Shown: positions 59,787 through 64,000 of the stretch, piece after piece
Layout of the letters: each line of letters starts with the position of its first letter
How positions within the stretch are numbered: position 1 is the first letter of the stretch
Assembly (NCBI GenBank): GCA_905221605.1
Contig: CAJNDS010000485.1
Span: 62,001 to 126,000, forward strand
DNA: 64,000 bases
From: Symbiodinium natans
Taxonomy: Eukaryota; Sar; Dinophyceae; Suessiales; Symbiodiniaceae
Direction: 5' to 3'
Program-made: the position numbers and the translations under genes
Notes under the pieces: generated by a model
Told to the model about the DNA's origin: nothing
The model's database searches: none
Seen by the model: the letters and a program-made list of their open reading frames with translations, nothing else

Positions 59787-62700
59787 ATGGCACCCTGCCA
59801 GCGATGCCGCGTGGGAAACAGGAGTGGACGAGGACAGGGATGGTGCAGCAACCCACAATGCCGCCAAGCCGAAAAGGAAGAGCGGTTCGCCCAGCAGAGC
59901 GCAGAGAAAAGAGCTCGGCAGCAAGAGCGAGCAGCACAAGGAGCAGGCAGCCGTGGACCTGTTTCTATTGCAATGAGCATGCGAGGAAAGAAGCGTGAGC
60001 TGCAGGCCAAGAGGGCGGAGGAGGGAGTGGGCAGCCGTGGACCCATGCCTGGCTCAGGGGGACGCCCAGAAGAAGCAGAAAGTGAACGGACACAGAGGCG
60101 CGAGCTGCAGGCTGAGAGGGCGGAGGAGGGAGTGGGCAGCCGTGGACCCATGCCTGGCTCAGGGGGACGCCCAGAAGAAGCAGAAAGTGAACGGACACAG
60201 AGGCGTGAGCTGCAGACCGAGAGGGCCAAGGAGGGAGTGGGCAGCCGTGGACCCATGCCTGGCTCAGGGGGACGCCCAGAAGAAGCAGAAAGTGAACGGA
60301 CACAGAGGCGTGAGCTGCAGGCCGAGAGGGCCAAGGAGGGAGTGGGCAGCCGTGGACCCATGCCTGGCTCAGGGGGACGCCCAGAAGAAGCAGAAAGTGA
60401 ACGGAAACAGAGGCGTGAGCTGCAGGCCGAGAGGGCCAAGGAGGGAGTGGGCAGCCGTGGGCCCAAGCCTGAGGAAGACAGCTATCGAACACACAGGCGC
60501 GAGCTGCAGGCCGAGAGGACCGAGGAGGGCATGGGTAGCCGCGGGCCAAAGCCTGTTGCAACAGAGCTCCAGCAGCAAGGCTATCCCTTTCCAGACGAGG
60601 ATGTGCTGAGTCCCGAACGTGCACAGGCCGACTACCATGCCTTCACTCGAAGCTGGGGAAGGTTCGGATTGTCCAGGATATGTGAGGAATGCCGAATCTT
60701 CACGACAGGCAAGTACTGCAGACCGGCCAAATCGACAGGAAAGATGTTGTGCAAGGATTGTCGAGAAAAGATTGCCAAGATCCTCTTTCCGATCCTGCCA
60801 CCCATCCCGGAGGCGCTCCAACATCTCCAGCCCATCGAGCAGCACCTGATCGCCATGGCCCGAATCTCCCAAGTGTTGCTCGACAAGCTACCTTCGGGCG
60901 GCCCGAGCGCTCAATGGGGCCGAATGTATGCAGTGCTGGTGGACGACCCCTTCATCTGCGACGTCCTGGAAGGAGCCACACTTGAGGAAGACGGCACCGT
61001 CCTGGTGGAAGGAGTGCAGGGCAAGACCGCTTCCCCAGCTCGTCTCGACTGCTTACACAAGGCCTTGCAAGAGCTGAAAACGCAGCACCGCCTCTACCAG
61101 GCAAACCCGGCAGTGGACAGAGCCTTGACAAGAATGGAAAGCATCCTGGCTGGAAAAGCGCAGCCATGCACAAGCGCAGCAGCAACGACAGCCCACGAAG
61201 CCTCCCAAGAGCGCCAAACGGGGGAGTCCGGTGGCTCACACTCCTCGGCCTTGGGGGGCGAAGCGCAACACTCGGAAGACGCAGTGGCCTCTGTTGAAAC
61301 GATGGAAGAGAAGGAAGACAAGCTGCAGATGACGTACCTGATCCCCAAAGAGCTGAAAGCGCCCAGAGCGGAAACCGTGGAGCTACAGAAAGCCCGGGGC
61401 ACGGCGGAGCTCACTGACGACATGGACGTGAAGTTCTTCCCACACCTATTTTCCACGGGCACAGGCGGATGGCAGAATGGATATGGCAGCTTCTCCCAGT
61501 ACGCTCGCAAGCGTCTTCTCGGCTCGGACCCGCGTTTCGAGTCATCACCGGCCTACATCATGTGGCTTCTCGAAATGCACCTGAAGAAGCGTCTCTCCGG
61601 CAACATCAATGTGAGGATCGGCAACCAGCAGGCTCCAGGTGGGAAGACCAAATACCAAGAGGGCAAAGGTCAGGTGTTTACAGCCCTGAGGGACATCCCC
61701 GGCACCAGCTCATACGTCTACGCAAAGAAGAACGTTGCGCTGAACATGTATGAGCAACTGGGAGTGCCCAAGTTTTTCATGACGCTCTCCTGTCATGCCC
61801 GGCAACCCGACATCCTGATCGCAGTCATCACAGCCCGGCTCCTACGGCTGCATCCTGAGAGGCCGCCGGAAGAGCTTGAGCGCCAAGCCGCGGAGATACT
61901 GCAGTGCTATCAAGCCGACGTGAAATTCACGTGGGACGGCCTGTCGCCAAACCAGCTCTGCAATCAGCACCCTGCCATCGTAGCGCGACAGTTCATGCAC
62001 CAGCTGACCCAGTTGATGTATTGGCTATCTGCCGAGCACGACGCCAAGACCCACCTTCACGAGGATGCAGATGCCGAGGATGAGCCGGAGAGAACGCCAC
62101 ACAAAGCAGAGGATGATTTCGTCCAGGCGCCAGCTACAGACTCTGCAGGCCAGCACCGCGGGGTCCGCAAGGAGCGCCCGCCGTTCAAGGTCGTGGATTA
62201 CCTCATCCGCATCGAGTGGCAAAAGAGGGGCTATCCGCATGCTCACATCCTGCTCTGGGTGCTGGAATGGGAGAAGCCCAACCAAAAGGCGAAGGTCCCG
62301 TCCGAAAACGAGGAGACAGAAGCAAAGCCGCAAGGTCCCGACTGGTCGGATGAGGAGGCCATGGACAATTTCACCCCTACGTGTGCTGAGGACTGGAGCG
62401 ATAAATACATCGTCACCAAAAGTCCGGGCAGTTGGCGCAAGTCCACGAAAGTTTCGTCCCGGGACAAGGAGCTCAACGCAAAACTGGCCGAATTCCTGGT
62501 GCACAAGCACACCGAATATTGCGGCATCAAGACGGACGGCGCTTGCCGTTTTGGATTTCCGCACGGCCCAGAAGAGCGGACCAGGCGCAGAAGCTCTCAG
62601 GAGAAGTACGCCAATAGCCGCTGGAAAAGCAGCCTCGCCACGAGACGGGTAGAGTCCGACAAGATGATGGGCCAGTACAACATCAAGATCCTCCGGCGGT

Positions 62701-64000
62701 GGCGGGCCAGCATGGACCTCCAAGTGATCTGCGAGTTGACAAGCGCCAGCCGCTACATTCTCGGCTACGCTTTGAAATCGGAGCAGGACCAGGAGGCGCA
62801 GCGGCGCATGGAGAGGATCGTTGCCAGCCTTACCTCCAGCAACGCAGATGGCGCCGGCCTCGGTAACCAGCAGATCTACAAGGCCGCGCACGCAGCGCTG
62901 CAGGGCAGGACCACATCCACTTTTGAAGCGTGCCACCTGCTGTTGGGATTCCCCATCGTCGAGTTCTCCAGAGACAACGAATGGATCCAAGTGGGACCTC
63001 CCGAGACGTGGACCCTGTCGGTGCCCAAGTCCGAGGAGAGCAGGGCCCTGCAACGACCGGACAGCTATCGTCGCAGCAAGCTGGATCGAGATGGATACAT
63101 GCCCGCGGCGCAACGCTGGTACCGAGAGATGCAGAAGGCCTTCAGCGAGCAAGAGGTGGAAATTCCCGTGGAAGGTGGCATGCCCACGACGTGTCAATTC
63201 CGGGACGTGAACTTCCTGGACTTTTGCGCGGCCTTCAAGTACATTGGTGTAGATTTCCCGCAGCCACGGAAGCGCCCGGCCATAGTGGCCTACCGCAATT
63301 TCAGCCCCGACCAGGAGCCAGAAGCCTTTTACTACTCCAGACTGATGCTGTACACTGTGTGGAAAGATCCGGGAGATTGGCTGCGAGACGAGGACAATGG
63401 CAGTCACGCTGCAGCCTTTCGGCGCCTCGCCCAGGATGTCGGTGGCCACCCAGACTTCCTCCGGTCGAAGTGCTTCCCACAAATGGACGGAACCGTGAAC
63501 GCTGCTCGGAAGTTGCAGGCCGTCCAAGCCGCCATGTACATGAGAGCACGGATGCATCCGGCACACTTGCGGGATGGCTGGGCCAATAGCAAGGTGGCCC
63601 AAGACAACTACGAGGACTCTTTGAAGATTCTCGAGGCACTGAAGGAGCGGCACGGGGACGACATAGACTTCGTGGCGCCAGACCACGTGCCAACAGGCGC
63701 GCCTGGCGACGCCTTCGCGCCGGTTGAGGAAGGCGAGGAATCCTTCGACCTGCTCACTGTGCAAAACCCGAGCCCAACAACAGAGCACCAATGCCGAGCC
63801 ATGAAGTACATCATCCACTCCGCCTTGAAGCCAACCTCCAAGGATGCTCATGATCCCGATCGCCTCCACATGCTGTTGCATGGGCCAGGTGGTTGCGGCA
63901 AGTCTGTCGTGGTGCGGGCCGCGGCCCACATGATCCGACAGAGCGGCGTCGGGGTGATCATCGCGGCGCCCACTGGAGTGGCTGCCTGGAACATCAACGG
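59787..64000 (+). CDS. Helitron replication initiator/helicase (RepHel), 3' end beyond window
   Basis: A rolling-circle transposon protein: the Rep domain nicks and joins DNA, and a Pif1-type SF1 helicase unwinds it. ATG 59787 (GCCATGG context) is the first in frame after stops at 59733 and 59745. From there 1404 codons are open to the window end, with no introns. N-terminus: C4-x2-C7-x12-C20-x4-C25, zinc-ribbon-like. Residues 69-250 are charged repeats. A second CxxC pair is at 299/302 and 322/325. FFPHLFSTGTGGW (550-562) is the usual opening of the Helitron-like N domain. The HUH motif is H818-A-H820 in KRGYPHAHILLWV. Paired tyrosines are Y990 and Y994 in SRYILGYALKSEQ. Helicase motif I is GPGGCGKS (1366-1373) and motif Ia APTGVAAWNI. 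An intact frame suggests recent activity. The remaining helicase motifs and the Helitron 3' end must lie to the right. Confidence 0.92.
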   Translation, partial: MAPCQRCRVGNRSGRGQGWCSNPQCRQAEKEERFAQQSAEKRARQQERAAQGAGSRGPVSIAMSMRGKKRELQAKRAEEGVGSRGPMPGSGGRPEEAESERTQRRELQAERAEEGVGSRGPMPGSGGRPEEAESERTQRRELQTERAKEGVGSRGPMPGSGGRPEEAESERTQRRELQAERAKEGVGSRGPMPGSGGRPEEAESERKQRRELQAERAKEGVGSRGPKPEEDSYRTHRRELQAERTEEGMGSRGPKPVATELQQQGYPFPDEDVLSPERAQADYHAFTRSWGRFGLSRICEECRIFTTGKYCRPAKSTGKMLCKDCREKIAKILFPILPPIPEALQHLQPIEQHLIAMARISQVLLDKLPSGGPSAQWGRMYAVLVDDPFICDVLEGATLEEDGTVLVEGVQGKTASPARLDCLHKALQELKTQHRLYQANPAVDRALTRMESILAGKAQPCTSAAATTAHEASQERQTGESGGSHSSALGGEAQHSEDAVASVETMEEKEDKLQMTYLIPKELKAPRAETVELQKARGTAELTDDMDVKFFPHLFSTGTGGWQNGYGSFSQYARKRLLGSDPRFESSPAYIMWLLEMHLKKRLSGNINVRIGNQQAPGGKTKYQEGKGQVFTALRDIPGTSSYVYAKKNVALNMYEQLGVPKFFMTLSCHARQPDILIAVITARLLRLHPERPPEELERQAAEILQCYQADVKFTWDGLSPNQLCNQHPAIVARQFMHQLTQLMYWLSAEHDAKTHLHEDADAEDEPERTPHKAEDDFVQAPATDSAGQHRGVRKERPPFKVVDYLIRIEWQKRGYPHAHILLWVLEWEKPNQKAKVPSENEETEAKPQGPDWSDEEAMDNFTPTCAEDWSDKYIVTKSPGSWRKSTKVSSRDKELNAKLAEFLVHKHTEYCGIKTDGACRFGFPHGPEERTRRRSSQEKYANSRWKSSLATRRVESDKMMGQYNIKILRRWRASMDLQVICELTSASRYILGYALKSEQDQEAQRRMERIVASLTSSNADGAGLGNQQIYKAAHAALQGRTTSTFEACHLLLGFPIVEFSRDNEWIQVGPPETWTLSVPKSEESRALQRPDSYRRSKLDRDGYMPAAQRWYREMQKAFSEQEVEIPVEGGMPTTCQFRDVNFLDFCAAFKYIGVDFPQPRKRPAIVAYRNFSPDQEPEAFYYSRLMLYTVWKDPGDWLRDEDNGSHAAAFRRLAQDVGGHPDFLRSKCFPQMDGTVNAARKLQAVQAAMYMRARMHPAHLRDGWANSKVAQDNYEDSLKILEALKERHGDDIDFVAPDHVPTGAPGDAFAPVEEGEESFDLLTVQNPSPTTEHQCRAMKYIIHSALKPTSKDAHDPDRLHMLLHGPGGCGKSVVVRAAAHMIRQSGVGVIIAAPTGVAAWNIN
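59997..60500 (+). repeat. 105-bp coding repeats within the Helitron gene
   Basis: GAGCTGCAG recurs at 59997, 60102, 60207, 60312, 60417 (exact 105-bp steps) and then 60501 (84 bp). In frame each unit reads RRELQAERAEEGVGSRGPMP then GSGGRPEEAESERTQ, 35 residues; the last is shortened to 28. The units are nearly identical, so recently amplified. Charged, likely helical linker. The long minus-strand open frame opposite is a by-product. Confidence 0.9.

Noticed and set aside
59729-60466. 245-codon minus-strand Pro/Ser/Leu-rich repeat frame
   Set aside because: It is the antisense of the 105-bp coding repeats of the Helitron protein.
62025-63929. 634-codon minus-strand open frame opposite the Helitron gene
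   Set aside because: The + strand encodes HUH, Walker A and Pif1 motifs in one continuous frame; the antisense is a codon-bias shadow.

Overview
The window looks like nuclear DNA of a dinoflagellate (Symbiodiniaceae-like is my best guess; I could not search a database). Reasons: a head-to-tail, one-strand array of five intron-free, near-identical elongation factor 2 (eEF2) genes with spacers of only 335-403 bp; an AG dinucleotide at the same distance before every eEF2 ATG, as expected of a spliced-leader trans-splice acceptor; plant/alveolate-type CCCTAAA telomeric repeats; and large repeat-filled stretches with few genes. Another alveolate is not excluded.

Layout. 1-3.1 kb: G-rich simple repeats, a 50-bp tandem array ending in a palindrome, and a 1.6-kb foldback element. 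3.3-4.5 kb: decayed remains of a DDE integrase (+ strand) and, on the opposite strand, a virus-type fibre/shaft-like fragment, together suggesting a dead Polinton/Maverick-like element. 4.6-19.8 kb: no gene model I can support, only short open frames, microsatellites and small inverted repeats. 20.1-34.1 kb: five eEF2 genes, the only clearly housekeeping content. 34.4-48.7 kb: AT-rich DNA split by a sharply bounded GC-rich satellite block (35.9-44.4 kb) and carrying a 574-bp MITE-like insertion. 48.7-49.5 kb: GGATAGG-type short repeats running into degenerate interstitial telomeric repeat. 49.9-57.0 kb: an 87-bp satellite organised as an A-B-C trimer (261 bp). 57.5-58.4 kb: a 180-bp tandem array carrying ten copies of one hairpin. 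58.4-64 kb: a 361-codon unknown ORF and a very long uninterrupted ORF that runs off the window and encodes a Helitron Rep/helicase.

How it fits together: the eEF2 array is a gene-dosage array kept similar by conversion or unequal exchange (the synonymous differences fail the four-gamete test). The rest reads as a mobile-element and subtelomere-like environment, in which the Helitron gene appears intact and the integrase/fibre relic is dead. Genes in 5-20 kb, if any, would be heavily split by introns that I cannot resolve by eye.
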